45,250 bases of DNA from Lentzea aerocolonigenes (GTDB taxonomy: Bacteria > Actinomycetota > Actinomycetes > Mycobacteriales > Pseudonocardiaceae), in contig NZ_JYJG01000159.1 in assembly GCF_000955955.1 (NCBI RefSeq), forward strand, positions 1 through 45,250, written 5' to 3'. A program made the translations under genes and the position numbers. A model generated the notes under the pieces. The model had not been told where the DNA came from. It worked only from the letters and a program-made list of their open reading frames with translations, and ran no database searches. Shown here in pieces: positions 8,213-16,735 of this stretch (position 1 is the stretch's first letter; every line of letters begins with the position of its first letter).

Positions 8213-9298
8213 GTGAAAGCTGCCGTGCTCAACCAGGTAGGCGACGACAAGCTCGAGCTCCGCGACGACGTGACGACCACCGCGCCGGGGCCGCAGGAAG
8301 TCAAGATCAAGATCAGGGCGTGCGGGGTGTGCCACAGCGATCTGTCCGCAATGGACGGAACGCTGCCGGCGCTCGCCCCAGGCGTCATCGGCCACGAAGG
8401 CGCCGGTGAGGTCGTCGAGATCGGGAGTGCCGTCACGCAGCTGGCGGTCGGCGACCACGTGGCGATCACGTTCGTGCCGCCGTGCGGGAAGTGCGCCCAG
8501 TGCGTCACCGGCCAGTCCCACTTGTGCTTGATACACACCATTTCCGCGTTCACCTCTCCACGCTTCGTCGTCGGCGGCAACCCGGCGTTCGGGTACGCGG
8601 GACTGGGTGCGTTCGCCGAGGAGATGGTCGTTCCGGCCGACGCCGCGGTGAAGATCGACGACGACGTGCCGTGGGAGGTCGCCGCGCTGCTGTCGTGCGG
8701 TATCCTGACCGGCGTCGGCGCCGTGCTGAACACCGCGAAGGTCGAACCGGGCTCCAGCGTCGCGGTGATCGGCTGCGGTGGCGTCGGCGTCGCGGTGATC
8801 CAGGGCGCGCGGCTCGCGGCGGCGGCGAAGATCGTCGCGGTCGACCCCGTGGTCGAGAAGCACGAGGTGGCGCAACGGTTCGGCGCGACGCACGCGACCG
8901 CACCCGACGGCGTCGCCGACCTCAACAACCAGCTCAACATGGGCATGGGCTTCGACTACGTGTTCGACGTGGTCGGCATCCCGGCCACGATCCGCCAGGC
9001 GTGGGATCTGACCCGCCGCGGTGGCCACACGGTCGTCGTCGGCGCCGGACGGGCCGACGCGATGGTGTCGTTCAGCGCGCAGGAACTCTTCCTGCACGAC
9101 AAGACCTTGCACGGCTCGTTCTACGGGACGGCCAACTTCCGCCGCGACGTACCGCGCATGATCGCGCTGTGGCGGCAAGGCAGGCTCGACCTCGAAGGCA
9201 TGATCAGTAAGCGGATCAAGCTCGAGGACGTCAACGAAGGTCTGCAGGCCTTGCGCGGCGGAGGTTCTCTGATCCGCCAGGTCATTCTCTTCGACTGA
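8213..9298 (+). CDS. Zinc-dependent medium-chain alcohol dehydrogenase
   Basis: A 361-residue zinc-binding MDR alcohol dehydrogenase. Catalytic zinc ligands are Cys40 (CGVCHSD) and His61 (GHEGAG). The structural zinc cysteines are Cys91, Cys94, Cys97 and Cys105. The NAD loop reads GCGGVGVAVIQGA. I choose GTG 8213 because GAGGAG lies eight bases upstream; a GTG at 8204 overlaps that ribosome site and would add three residues. It heads a plus-strand run with the Hsd4A-like SDR, aldehyde dehydrogenase and a second SDR. With the aldehyde dehydrogenase two genes on, it could oxidise a side-chain alcohol to acid, for example a C26 or C22 hydroxysteroid; this is inference from gene order. Confidence 0.88.
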   Translation: MKAAVLNQVGDDKLELRDDVTTTAPGPQEVKIKIRACGVCHSDLSAMDGTLPALAPGVIGHEGAGEVVEIGSAVTQLAVGDHVAITFVPPCGKCAQCVTGQSHLCLIHTISAFTSPRFVVGGNPAFGYAGLGAFAEEMVVPADAAVKIDDDVPWEVAALLSCGILTGVGAVLNTAKVEPGSSVAVIGCGGVGVAVIQGARLAAAAKIVAVDPVVEKHEVAQRFGATHATAPDGVADLNNQLNMGMGFDYVFDVVGIPATIRQAWDLTRRGGHTVVVGAGRADAMVSFSAQELFLHDKTLHGSFYGTANFRRDVPRMIALWRQGRLDLEGMISKRIKLEDVNEGLQALRGGGSLIRQVILFD

Positions 9299-9321
9299 AA
9301 CATTTCCTTTGGGAGTCTCAA

Positions 9322-10170
9322 GTGGACCTTGCGGGGAAGGTCGCGATCGTCACCGGCGCGGGTGCCGGGCTGGGGCGGGCGGAAGCACTGGAGCTGGCGA
9401 GAGCCGGTGCTTCGCTCGTCCTCAACGACCTGCCGGGCTCGGCCGACGCCGCTGCGGCCGAGATCGAGGAGCTGGGTGCCAAGTGCGTCGTGGTCGAGGG
9501 TGACGTGGGCGAACGCAGCACCGCGGACTCCCTCGTCAGCGCCGCGATCGAGCACTTCGGCGGGCTGCACGTGCTGGTCAACAACGCCGGTGTGCTGCGC
9601 GACCGGATGCTCTTCAACATGACGGACGAGGAGTGGGACCTGGTGATCAAGGTCCACCTGCGCGGCCACTTCCTGTTGTCGCGCAACGCGGTCTCGCTGT
9701 GGAAGCAGCAGTCCAAGTCGGCCGGCGAGCCCGTCTACGCGCGGATCGTCAACACCTCGTCGGAGGCGTTCCTGCTCGGCAGCGAGGGACAGGCGAACTA
9801 CGCGGCGGCCAAGGCGGGCATCGCGGCGCTGACAGTCGCGACCGCGCGCGGTACGTCCAGGTATGGCGTGCGGGCCAACGCGATCTGCCCGCGTGCCCGT
9901 ACCGGCATGACGGCGCACGTGTTCGGCGACGCACCGGAAGGCGACGACTCACTGGCTCCGGAGCACGTGGCGAAGTTCGTCAAGCACCTGGCCGGCCCAC
10001 GAGGCGACAAGATCAACGGTCAGGTGTTCGTGGTGCACGGCGGCATGGTCGCGCTGATGGCACCGCCCACAGTGGAGCAGAAGTTCGACGCTCTCGAAGA
10101 CATCGACGGCTACTTCGCCGACCGCGATCCGCAGAAGACCTTTGCCTGTACTGAAACGATGGCCCTGTAG
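9322..10170 (+). CDS. hsd4A: SDR, Hsd4A/Rv3502c-like hydroxyacyl-CoA or 17-beta-hydroxysteroid dehydrogenase
   Basis: A 282-residue SDR like the dehydrogenase part of peroxisomal multifunctional enzyme type 2. The cofactor loop is TGAGAGLG, then NNAGVLRDRMLFNMTDEEW, which is typical of that group, and the active site has NTSSE and YAAAK. The extended C-terminus after GQVFVVHGG is also usual for this group. Rv3502c lies beside fdxD/fadE26 in M. tuberculosis; here the SDR is one gene away from fdxD. Mycobacterial Hsd4A has been linked to 17-beta-hydroxysteroid oxidation and to side-chain hydroxyacyl-CoA oxidation. The start is GTG with GGGAG upstream; it follows the alcohol dehydrogenase by 23 bp. 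Confidence 0.82.
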   Translation: MDLAGKVAIVTGAGAGLGRAEALELARAGASLVLNDLPGSADAAAAEIEELGAKCVVVEGDVGERSTADSLVSAAIEHFGGLHVLVNNAGVLRDRMLFNMTDEEWDLVIKVHLRGHFLLSRNAVSLWKQQSKSAGEPVYARIVNTSSEAFLLGSEGQANYAAAKAGIAALTVATARGTSRYGVRANAICPRARTGMTAHVFGDAPEGDDSLAPEHVAKFVKHLAGPRGDKINGQVFVVHGGMVALMAPPTVEQKFDALEDIDGYFADRDPQKTFACTETMAL

Positions 10171-10178
10171 GAGGAGCT

Positions 10179-11684
10179 GTGACGCTCACCGTCCAACCGC
10201 ATCGCGAGACGCTGGGCCTGAAGGACGGCCGGCTCCTCATCGGTGGCGAGTTCCGCGAGGCGGACGAGAGCTGGACCCACCACCACCCGGCGACCGGCGA
10301 GGAGATCGGCAGCTTCGCGGTCGCCTCGGCGAAGGACGTCGACGCCGCGGTCCAGGCCGCGCGCAAGGCGTTTGACGAGGGCACGTGGGGGAAGTCCAAG
10401 GCCGGCGAACGCATCAGGATCCTGCGCAGGTACAGCGATCTCCTGCGGGAGCACGAGGAAGAGTTGCGCGGCCTGCAGGCGCTGGACAACGGCGTGCCGC
10501 TGTCGTTCGGCCAGATCTACGCGACCTCGGTCGGCATCGCGGCGGACATCTTCGACCACCACGCCGGCTGGATCGACAAGGTCGGCGGCCAGACCCTGCC
10601 GCCGTACCAGGGCGGCGACCACCTGGCGATGACGTTCCGCGAACCGGTCGGCGTCGTCGCGGCGATCCTGCCGTGGAACGCGCCGTTCGTGCTGTTCGCC
10701 CAGAAACTCGCACCAGCGCTGGCGGCCGGTTGCACCGTCGTGGTGAAACCGAGTGAGTACGCGAGCTTCTGCGTGATCCGCATGGTCGAGCTGCTGATCG
10801 AGGCCGGACTTCCCGAAGGCGTGATCAACCTCGTCACCGGACCGGGCGACCCGACCGGCGAGGCGCTGATCACCCACCCCGGCGTGGACAAGATCAGCTT
10901 CACCGGCAGTCGCGCGATCGGCCGGCGGATCGTCGAGGCCAGCGCGGGCACGATGAAGCGCGTTTCCCTGGAACTGGGCGGGAAGTCGCCCGCACTCGTG
11001 TTCGCGGACGCCCCGAACGTCGGCCTCGCCGCGATGACCTGCATGGGCATGGTCACGATGGGCCTGTCCGGGCAGGCCTGCGTCGCGCACACCAGGGCGT
11101 TGGTGGCACGCGAGGTCCAGGACGAGTTCGTCAACATGGCGACGATGCTCGCGAGCGCCGTGACGTTCGGCGACCCGTTCGACCCGGCCGTGCTCGCCAG
11201 CCCGTTGATCAACGCCAAACAGCTCGACCGCGTTCTCGGCTACATCGAAAAAGGCCAGGAGGACGGCGCGCGACTGGTCACCGGCGGCACGAGGCTCGAC
11301 GGCGACTACGCGTCCGGGAACTTCGTCGCCCCCACGATCTTCGCCGACGCGACCAACGACATGACGATCGCCCGCGACGAGATTTTCGGCCCGGTGCTCA
11401 CGGTTGTGCCGTTCGACGACGAAGAAGAAGCGATTCGACTCGCGAACGACACGGAATACGGCCTGGGCGCCGGCGTCTACACCAACGACGTGCGCAGGGC
11501 GTTCCGCGTGTCGAAGCGGTTGCGCGTCGGCATGGTCGGCATCAACGGGTTCCAGCTCGAACCGCACGTGCCGTTCGGCGGCTACAAGCAGTCGGGTCTG
11601 GGCCGTGAGGGCGGGCAGAGCGCCTACGAGGCCTACACCGAGCTGAAGACCGTGATGATGCCGCTGACCGACGAGCTGATGTAG
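10179..11684 (+). CDS. NAD(P)-dependent aldehyde dehydrogenase
   Basis: A 501-residue aldehyde dehydrogenase of normal length. Key residues are Asn167 (PWNAPF), general base Glu265 (LELGGKSPALV) and nucleophile Cys301 (GQACVAHTRALV). The C-terminal PFGGYKQSGLGREGG pattern is present. The GTG start has AGGAGCT just upstream and lies 8 bp after the Hsd4A-like gene; the stop TAG directly abuts the next ATG. It probably oxidises the aldehyde formed by the alcohol dehydrogenase of the same operon. A steroid-side-chain or propionaldehyde-type substrate would fit, but the sequence does not decide. Confidence 0.9.
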   Translation: MTLTVQPHRETLGLKDGRLLIGGEFREADESWTHHHPATGEEIGSFAVASAKDVDAAVQAARKAFDEGTWGKSKAGERIRILRRYSDLLREHEEELRGLQALDNGVPLSFGQIYATSVGIAADIFDHHAGWIDKVGGQTLPPYQGGDHLAMTFREPVGVVAAILPWNAPFVLFAQKLAPALAAGCTVVVKPSEYASFCVIRMVELLIEAGLPEGVINLVTGPGDPTGEALITHPGVDKISFTGSRAIGRRIVEASAGTMKRVSLELGGKSPALVFADAPNVGLAAMTCMGMVTMGLSGQACVAHTRALVAREVQDEFVNMATMLASAVTFGDPFDPAVLASPLINAKQLDRVLGYIEKGQEDGARLVTGGTRLDGDYASGNFVAPTIFADATNDMTIARDEIFGPVLTVVPFDDEEEAIRLANDTEYGLGAGVYTNDVRRAFRVSKRLRVGMVGINGFQLEPHVPFGGYKQSGLGREGGQSAYEAYTELKTVMMPLTDELM

Positions 11685-12443
11685 ATGCGGCTCGACGGCA
11701 AGATCGCCCTGATCACCGGCGCGGCCCGGGGTCAGGGCGCGGCCGCCGCGCGCCGGTTCGTCGAGGAGGGCGCGCGGGTGATGATCACCGACGTCCTCGA
11801 CGACCAGGGCAAGGAGCTGGCGGCCGAGTTGGGCCCGGAGTTCAACGCTGCGTACTGCCACCTGGACGTGTCGAACGAGGACGAGTGGGCCGAGGCGGTC
11901 GCCTTCACCATCAGCACGTTCGGCGACATCACGGTGCTCGTGAACAACGCGGGCATTCTGCACTTCTCGGCGTTGGCGGACACCACCCTCGCGGACTACC
12001 AGCGGGTGGTCGGCATCAACCAGGTCGGCACGTTCCTCGGCATGCGCGCCGTCGTGGAGTCGATGACGCGGGCCGGCGGTGGGTCCATCGTGAACGTGTC
12101 CTCGGTTGAAGGCCTCGGCGGCATGCCGTACCTGGTCGCTTACACCGCGAGCAAGTTCGCCATCCGCGGCATGACCAAGGTGGCCGCGATGGAGCTCGGC
12201 CAGCACGGCATCCGGGTGAACTCGGTGCATCCCGGCGCGATCAACACCCCGATGGTCGGCGAGGCGCTGGGCCGTCCGGTCGACATCACGCCGATCGGCA
12301 AGAAAGTGGCGTTGCGCCGGGTAGGCCAGCCGGACGACGTCGCGAACGTGGTGTTGTTCCTGGCCAGCGACGACAGCGCGTACTGCACCGGCGCGGAGTT
12401 CACTGTGGACGGTGGGGCCACGGCCACTCACGCGCTGAGCTGA
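11685..12443 (+). CDS. SDR, 3-alpha/20-beta-hydroxysteroid dehydrogenase type (FabG3-like)
   Basis: A 252-residue SDR. The motifs are TGAARGQG (cofactor), NNAGIL, NVSSVEGLGG and YTASK (active site), HPGAINTPM, and TGAEFTVDGG near the end. The pattern GTFLGMRAVV...MTRAGGGSIVNVSS and NSVHPGAINTPM is close to Streptomyces 3-alpha/20-beta-hydroxysteroid dehydrogenase and mycobacterial FabG3 (Rv2002). It starts at the base after the ALDH stop, so it is translated with it. It closes the steroid run. The same frame continues past the stop as a coding-like remnant (12444-12578). Confidence 0.85.
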   Translation: MRLDGKIALITGAARGQGAAAARRFVEEGARVMITDVLDDQGKELAAELGPEFNAAYCHLDVSNEDEWAEAVAFTISTFGDITVLVNNAGILHFSALADTTLADYQRVVGINQVGTFLGMRAVVESMTRAGGGSIVNVSSVEGLGGMPYLVAYTASKFAIRGMTKVAAMELGQHGIRVNSVHPGAINTPMVGEALGRPVDITPIGKKVALRRVGQPDDVANVVLFLASDDSAYCTGAEFTVDGGATATHALS

Positions 12444-12578
12444 ACCCAGGTGCTCGGCCCGCGGGACACGACCGTGGAGAAGTTCGTGCCCATCGGCACG
12501 CGCTTCTGCGCGAACCTCTGGGAGAACACGGGCGGCGGGTACGCGTTGCGCGGGGCGCCCTGCATCACCATCCGCTGA
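12444..12578 (+). pseudogene. Coding-like C-terminal remnant of an unknown small protein
   Basis: Directly after the SDR stop, in the same frame, 44 codons are open to a TGA at 12576. From the second codon on, every third base is G or C, as in real genes here. The translation contains FVPIGTRFCANLWENTGG and ends APCITIR, with two cysteines spaced as in small secreted actinomycete proteins. No start with a ribosome site is seen; GTG 12450 lacks one. I read it as the tail of a deleted gene rather than an SDR extension, because the SDR ends normally at its VDGG motif. The parent family is not identified. Confidence 0.45.
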
Positions 12579-12647
12579 AATCAGGTGCAACCTCGGGTAC
12601 GACCTCGGCGTCTTGATGATCGAGAGGTCAGACCTGGGGAGCTCAAT

Positions 12648-14132
12648 GTGAAATCACTGCTGATCACGGCTGCGCTGGTGATCGGGCTGGCACCGGCTGC
12701 CGGCGCTGCGGAAGAAGCCGCTACACCCGTCCTGGCGTGGCAGGACTGTCAGGACGGGTTCCAGTGCTCGACCGCGAAGGTGCCGCTGGACTACGACCAG
12801 CCCTACGGCACGAAGATCGACCTCGCGGTCATCAAGCTGCCTGCGACGGATCCGTCGAAGCGCATCGGCTCGCTGTTCGTCAACTTCGGCGGGCCCGGTG
12901 CGTCCGGCGTGGAACGGCTGCGGGGTCGCGGCAAGTGGGAGTGGCTGTTCTCGCCCGAACTGCGGGCGAGGTTCGACCTGGTGTCGTGGGATCCGCGCGG
13001 CATCGGGCGTTCCGCGACCGTGCGGTGCTTCGACAGCGTCGAGGAGCAGCAGAACTTCCTCAACTCGCTGCCCGTCTACCCCGACACGGCGGCTCAGGAG
13101 CCGGCGTTCTACGAGGGGTACCGGGAGTTCGTGCGGCGTTGCGAGGCGAAGTCCGGCGACCTGCTGGACCACGTCTCGTCCGCCAACACGGCGCGGGATC
13201 TCGACCTGCTGCGCAAGGCGGTCGGGGACAAGAAGCTGACGTACCACGGCATCTCGTACGGCACGCACCTCGGCGCGATCTACGCGAACATGTTCCCGGA
13301 CAAGGTTCGCGCGCTCGCGTTCGACGGCTCGCTCGACTTCGTCGGCAACGCGACCGGGCACGGCGACCAGGGCACCACGGTGCCGCTGGACACGCGTCAG
13401 GACGTGCCGCGCGGGGTCGCCGAGACGTTCGACCAGTTCCTGAAGCTGTGCGCGGCTCCTGGGGCGAAGTGCGCGTTCGCGGGTGGCGACCTGAAGCAGA
13501 AGTGGGCTTCGCTGGTGGAGAAGGTGACGGCCTCGCCCGTCACCACCCCGGACGGCCGGTTCGACCGCGTCACGCTGATCAGCACCCTCTGGGACGCGCT
13601 GGCGCAGCCGGAGACCTGGCAGGACACCGCCAGGATCATGCAGGGGGTGTGGGACGCACCGGCAACGCTGCGTGCGGCCGGCGAGCCCTACATCACCAAC
13701 CGGTTCGAGAGCTACAACGCGGTGCAGTGCGCGGACAGCAACTTCCCGCGTGACACCGCCGCGTACACGGCGTACGGCAAGAGCGAGGACGAGCGCGTGC
13801 CGTACTGGGGTCGTCCGGTGGTCTACGACATGATGGCCTGCGCGTTCTGGCAGGCTCGTGACAACGACCGCTACACCGGTCCGTGGAACCGCTGGACGTC
13901 GGCGCCGGTCCTGTTCATCAACAACAGGTTCGACCCGTCGACGCCATTGCACGGTGCTCGCGACGGTGCCGCCGAGATGTCCCGCACCGGGTTCCTGACG
14001 GTCGAGGGCTACGGGCACACGTCGATGTACGTGCACAGCGCGTGCGCGGAGAAGGTGAAGCGGGAGTACCTCTTCACCGGTGTTCTGCCCACGCAGAAGA
14101 CGTGCGGCATCGACAAGGGACCGTTCGCCTGA
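12648..14132 (+). CDS. Secreted alpha/beta hydrolase, TAP-like (SlpD/tripeptidyl aminopeptidase family)
   Basis: A 494-residue secreted alpha/beta hydrolase. A signal peptide (MKSLLITAALVIGLAPAAGAAE) starts at GTG 12648, seven bases after GGGGA. The oxyanion region is NFGGPGASG and the nucleophile Ser203 lies in GISYGTHLG. The acid is probably the Asp in NNRFDPSTP and the base the His in EGYGHTSM, inside the TAP C-terminal domain. The six to eight cysteines suggest disulfides. Streptomyces relatives remove tripeptides from secreted proteins, or act as esterases. It stands alone: a terminator follows it. Confidence 0.88.
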   Translation: MKSLLITAALVIGLAPAAGAAEEAATPVLAWQDCQDGFQCSTAKVPLDYDQPYGTKIDLAVIKLPATDPSKRIGSLFVNFGGPGASGVERLRGRGKWEWLFSPELRARFDLVSWDPRGIGRSATVRCFDSVEEQQNFLNSLPVYPDTAAQEPAFYEGYREFVRRCEAKSGDLLDHVSSANTARDLDLLRKAVGDKKLTYHGISYGTHLGAIYANMFPDKVRALAFDGSLDFVGNATGHGDQGTTVPLDTRQDVPRGVAETFDQFLKLCAAPGAKCAFAGGDLKQKWASLVEKVTASPVTTPDGRFDRVTLISTLWDALAQPETWQDTARIMQGVWDAPATLRAAGEPYITNRFESYNAVQCADSNFPRDTAAYTAYGKSEDERVPYWGRPVVYDMMACAFWQARDNDRYTGPWNRWTSAPVLFINNRFDPSTPLHGARDGAAEMSRTGFLTVEGYGHTSMYVHSACAEKVKREYLFTGVLPTQKTCGIDKGPFA

Positions 14133-14146
14133 GGTAGTCGCAACGA

Positions 14147-14190
14147 GAGAGGGGCCTCACCCGTACCGGGTGGGGTCCCTCTTGCTTTGC
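14147..14190 (+). terminator. Rho-independent terminator after the TAP-like hydrolase
   Basis: Arms 14147-14163 (GAGAGGGGCCTCACCCG) and 14167-14183 pair over 16 bp, with two G-T wobbles and a three-base loop. A weak T-rich stretch (TTGCTTT) follows. It lies 14 bp after the hydrolase stop and isolates the next operon. Confidence 0.8.
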
Positions 14191-14208
14191 CGGGAGCGCC
14201 GTGGCTAC

Positions 14209-14242
14209 GGTAAGGAAATTGAACCGGTAAGAAAACTGAACC
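14209..14242. promoter_or_regulatory. Tandem 17-bp direct repeat, likely operator of the downstream operon
   Basis: GGTAAGGAAATTGAACC (14209-14225) and GGTAAGAAAACTGAACC (14226-14242) abut each other and differ at two bases. Each begins GGT and ends ACC. The AT-rich pair stands out in this GC-rich DNA and ends exactly where the AGGAGG ribosome site (14243-14248) begins. The operon encodes an HxlR regulator, which is the obvious candidate to bind here; that is inference. Confidence 0.6.
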
Positions 14243-14253
14243 AGGAGGATCTC

Positions 14254-15360
14254 GTGCTGGCTGCCGCGCAGACCGTGGCCGATCTGGCCCGTTCGGTCGC
14301 ACCCGAGACGGAGGCCGGCCGGGCGCTGGCCCCCGAACTGCTGGACCTGCTGCGTTCGGAGCGGATGTTCGGGCTCGGCGTGCCGCGGTCGCTGGGTGGG
14401 ACCGAACGCCCGCCGGGCGAGACGCTGGCCGTGGCCGAGACGATCGCGCGAGGTGACGCCTCCGCCGGGTGGTGCGTGTCGATCGCGGCGACGAGCGGGC
14501 TCCTCGGCGCCTACCTGCCTGCTGCCGGTGCGGAGGAGGTGTTCGGGGATCCCCGGACCGTGGCCGCGGGGGTGTGGGCGCCTCGTGGGCGTGCGGTCGA
14601 CGTCGACGGTGGTGTGGTGGTGTCGGGCCAGTGGTCGTTCTGCTCCGGGATCGGGCACGCTTCCTGGTTGTTCGCCGGGTTCGTCGACCCGGCCGGGGCG
14701 TTGAAGGTGGCGGCGCTGCCCAAGTCGTCGCTGGAGGTGCTGGACACCTGGCACACGACCGGGTTGCGCGGCACCGGCAGTCACGACTCGGTGGCGCGTG
14801 ACGTGTTCGTGCCTGCCTCGCGGATTCTGTCCGTTGTGGACGGTCCGCCGCCGGACGCGCCCGCGCTGTACCGGTTCCCGGTCTTCGGGTTCTTCGCCCT
14901 GTCGGTCGCCGCGGCCGCGCTGGGCAATGCCTTCGGCGCACTGGACGACTTCGTCGAGCTGGCGGTGGGGCGCAGTCCGATGGGATCCAGCCGGACCTTG
15001 GCGGAACGGTCGTCGACCCAGGCCGCGGTGGCGGAGGCGTCGGCTTCGCTGCGGGCTGCCCGGGCGTTGTTCTACTCGGCGGTGGACGAGGCCTGGGAAG
15101 CAGCACAGGGAGGTTCGGTGTCCGTGTCTGCCCGGGTGGCGTTGCGGCTGGCGGCCACGCACGCGACCCGGACGGCGCGGTCGGTCGTCTCGAGCCTCTA
15201 CGACCTCTCGGGCGGCGGTGCGATCTACGACGGGGCGGCGATTCAGCGGCGGTTCCGTGACGCGCACACGGCGACCGCGCACTTCCAGGTGAACCTCGCT
15301 TCGTACGAGCTGCCGGGCAAGGTGCTGCTGGGGTTGCCGGCGCAGACGGGGCAGCTGTGA
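14254..15360 (+). CDS. Acyl-CoA dehydrogenase-fold flavoprotein, possible flavin-dependent monooxygenase
   Basis: A 368-residue protein of the acyl-CoA dehydrogenase superfamily, closest in pattern to the HsaA/DszC/p-hydroxyphenylacetate-hydroxylase group: VPRSLGGTERPPGETL, ASAGWCVSIAATSG, WSFCSGIGHASW and WHTTGLRGTGSHD. That group usually lacks the catalytic glutamate of true dehydrogenases and uses reduced flavin and oxygen. The GTG start has AGGAGG five bases upstream. The stop overlaps the GTG of the LLM flavoprotein by four bases. Two flavin enzymes and a regulator in one operon suggest oxidative breakdown or detoxification of a small organic molecule, substrate unknown. Confidence 0.8.
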   Translation: MLAAAQTVADLARSVAPETEAGRALAPELLDLLRSERMFGLGVPRSLGGTERPPGETLAVAETIARGDASAGWCVSIAATSGLLGAYLPAAGAEEVFGDPRTVAAGVWAPRGRAVDVDGGVVVSGQWSFCSGIGHASWLFAGFVDPAGALKVAALPKSSLEVLDTWHTTGLRGTGSHDSVARDVFVPASRILSVVDGPPPDAPALYRFPVFGFFALSVAAAALGNAFGALDDFVELAVGRSPMGSSRTLAERSSTQAAVAEASASLRAARALFYSAVDEAWEAAQGGSVSVSARVALRLAATHATRTARSVVSSLYDLSGGGAIYDGAAIQRRFRDAHTATAHFQVNLASYELPGKVLLGLPAQTGQL

Positions 15361-16298
15361 AGTCCGTTGGTGTGGTGACCCCGTTCTGGCTCGACCGTCC
15401 GCCCGCGGAAGCTCTCTCGATCGCGGTGGCCGCGGACGAGGCCGGGTTCGGGAGGCTGTGGATCGGGGAGATGGCCACGTTCGACGCGTTCGCGCTGGCG
15501 ACGGCGATCGGTGCGCGGACGTCGGACATCTCGTTGACGGTCGGCCCGCTGGCGGCCGGTGTGCGGAGTCCTGTCGCGCTGGCGCTCGGACTGTCCACAG
15601 TGGTCGCTTGCACTGGTAGGCGAGCCGGGTTGGCTTTGGGTGCTTCGAGTCCGTTGATCGTGTCCTCGTGGCACGGGAGGCCGTTCACGCCGGTTGGCTC
15701 GGTGCGCGCTGCCGTGCGTGACGCGCGGGCGCTGCTCGACGGCAACCGGGTCGATGGTTTTCGTCTGCGGCAACCGGTTCCGGGCACGTCGATCTCAGTC
15801 GCGGCGTTCGGCCCGGCGCTGATGCGGGTTGCCGCGGCAGAGGGTGACGAGGTGGTGCTGAACCTGGTCAGCGTTGATCAGGTCGCTCACGTGGTGGAGA
15901 CGCTCTCCGAGCTGACGCCTGTTCCGCCGCCGATCGCGGTGTGGATTCCGGCAGCGCTCGAGCCCGGAGCTCAGACGTTGCGGCAGTTGCGGTCGCAGCT
16001 CGCCGTCTACCTCGCGCCGCCCGGCTACGGCGAGATGTTCACCGCGCTCGGGCACGGTCCATTGGTGGAACGTGCCCGGGCCGGTGAACCCCGTGCGTCG
16101 CTGGCCGCCGACATTCCGACGGCACTTCTTGAAGCCGTCGGTGCCATCGGGTCCGCGTCCGCCATCGCCGATCGCGTCTCCGCGTACTTCGAGGCGGGCG
16201 CCTCGCACGTCGGCCTGGTGCCCGCGACGGCAGAGGACCCGGCCGGCGCGCGGCTGCTGACCACGCTCTCCCCACTGCTGACGAAGGGACACCTATGA
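15357..16298 (+). CDS. LLM-class (F420- or FMN-dependent) oxidoreductase
   Basis: A 313-residue luciferase-like TIM-barrel protein. The start VGVVTPFWLDRPPAEALSIAVAADEAGFGRLWIGE is typical of the F420-using branch of actinomycetes, followed by SLTVGPLAAGVRSPVALA. The GTG start overlaps the upstream stop (GTGA), and the end overlaps the HxlR ATG by four bases, so the three genes are translationally coupled. It may reduce a substrate with F420H2 or supply reduced flavin to the upstream monooxygenase-like protein. Cofactor choice cannot be read with certainty. Confidence 0.82.
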   Translation: MKSVGVVTPFWLDRPPAEALSIAVAADEAGFGRLWIGEMATFDAFALATAIGARTSDISLTVGPLAAGVRSPVALALGLSTVVACTGRRAGLALGASSPLIVSSWHGRPFTPVGSVRAAVRDARALLDGNRVDGFRLRQPVPGTSISVAAFGPALMRVAAAEGDEVVLNLVSVDQVAHVVETLSELTPVPPPIAVWIPAALEPGAQTLRQLRSQLAVYLAPPGYGEMFTALGHGPLVERARAGEPRASLAADIPTALLEAVGAIGSASAIADRVSAYFEAGASHVGLVPATAEDPAGARLLTTLSPLLTKGHL

Positions 16299-16735
16299 CC
16301 GACTCCCTCGACCGCCGGTTCCGCGGCGAGTCCGTCGGACGGGCGCTGGACATCGTGGGGGAGCGGTGGACGCTGCTGATCCTGCGCGAGGCCTTCTTCG
16401 GCGTGCGCCGCTACGGCCAGTTCGTGCGGAACCTCACCATCCCGCGCCCCACGCTGTCCGCTCGCCTGAAGTCACTGGTGGACTTCGGGTTGCTGCAACG
16501 GGTGCCCTACGCGGAGGACCGCGAGGAGTACCGGCTGACTCCGGCGGGGCTGGAGCTGTTCCCGGCGATCGTGATCCTGATGAAGTGGGGTGACCGGCAC
16601 GTGCCGGACCCCGACGGGCCGCCGATCCTGCTGGAGCACACCGTGTGCGGGCAGGCCGGCGACGCGTACGTGGCGTGCCGGTGTTGTGGAGAGGAGATCA
16701 CCGCCCACAACGTGTCGGCCCGGTCCGGAAACTAG
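16295..16735 (+). CDS. HxlR-family transcriptional regulator
   Basis: A 146-residue winged-helix regulator. The HxlR signature is clear: ALDIVGERWTLLILREAFFGVRRYGQF, then PRPTLSARLKSLVDFGLL and a wing YAEDREEYRLTPAG. The C-terminal tail carries a CRCCGEE cluster plus an earlier cysteine, which might sense redox state or metal; this is speculation. It is the last gene of the flavoprotein operon and probably controls it through the tandem repeat at 14209-14242. Its stop shares the palindrome CTAG with the stop of the convergent hydroxylase gene. Confidence 0.88.
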   Translation: MTDSLDRRFRGESVGRALDIVGERWTLLILREAFFGVRRYGQFVRNLTIPRPTLSARLKSLVDFGLLQRVPYAEDREEYRLTPAGLELFPAIVILMKWGDRHVPDPDGPPILLEHTVCGQAGDAYVACRCCGEEITAHNVSARSGN

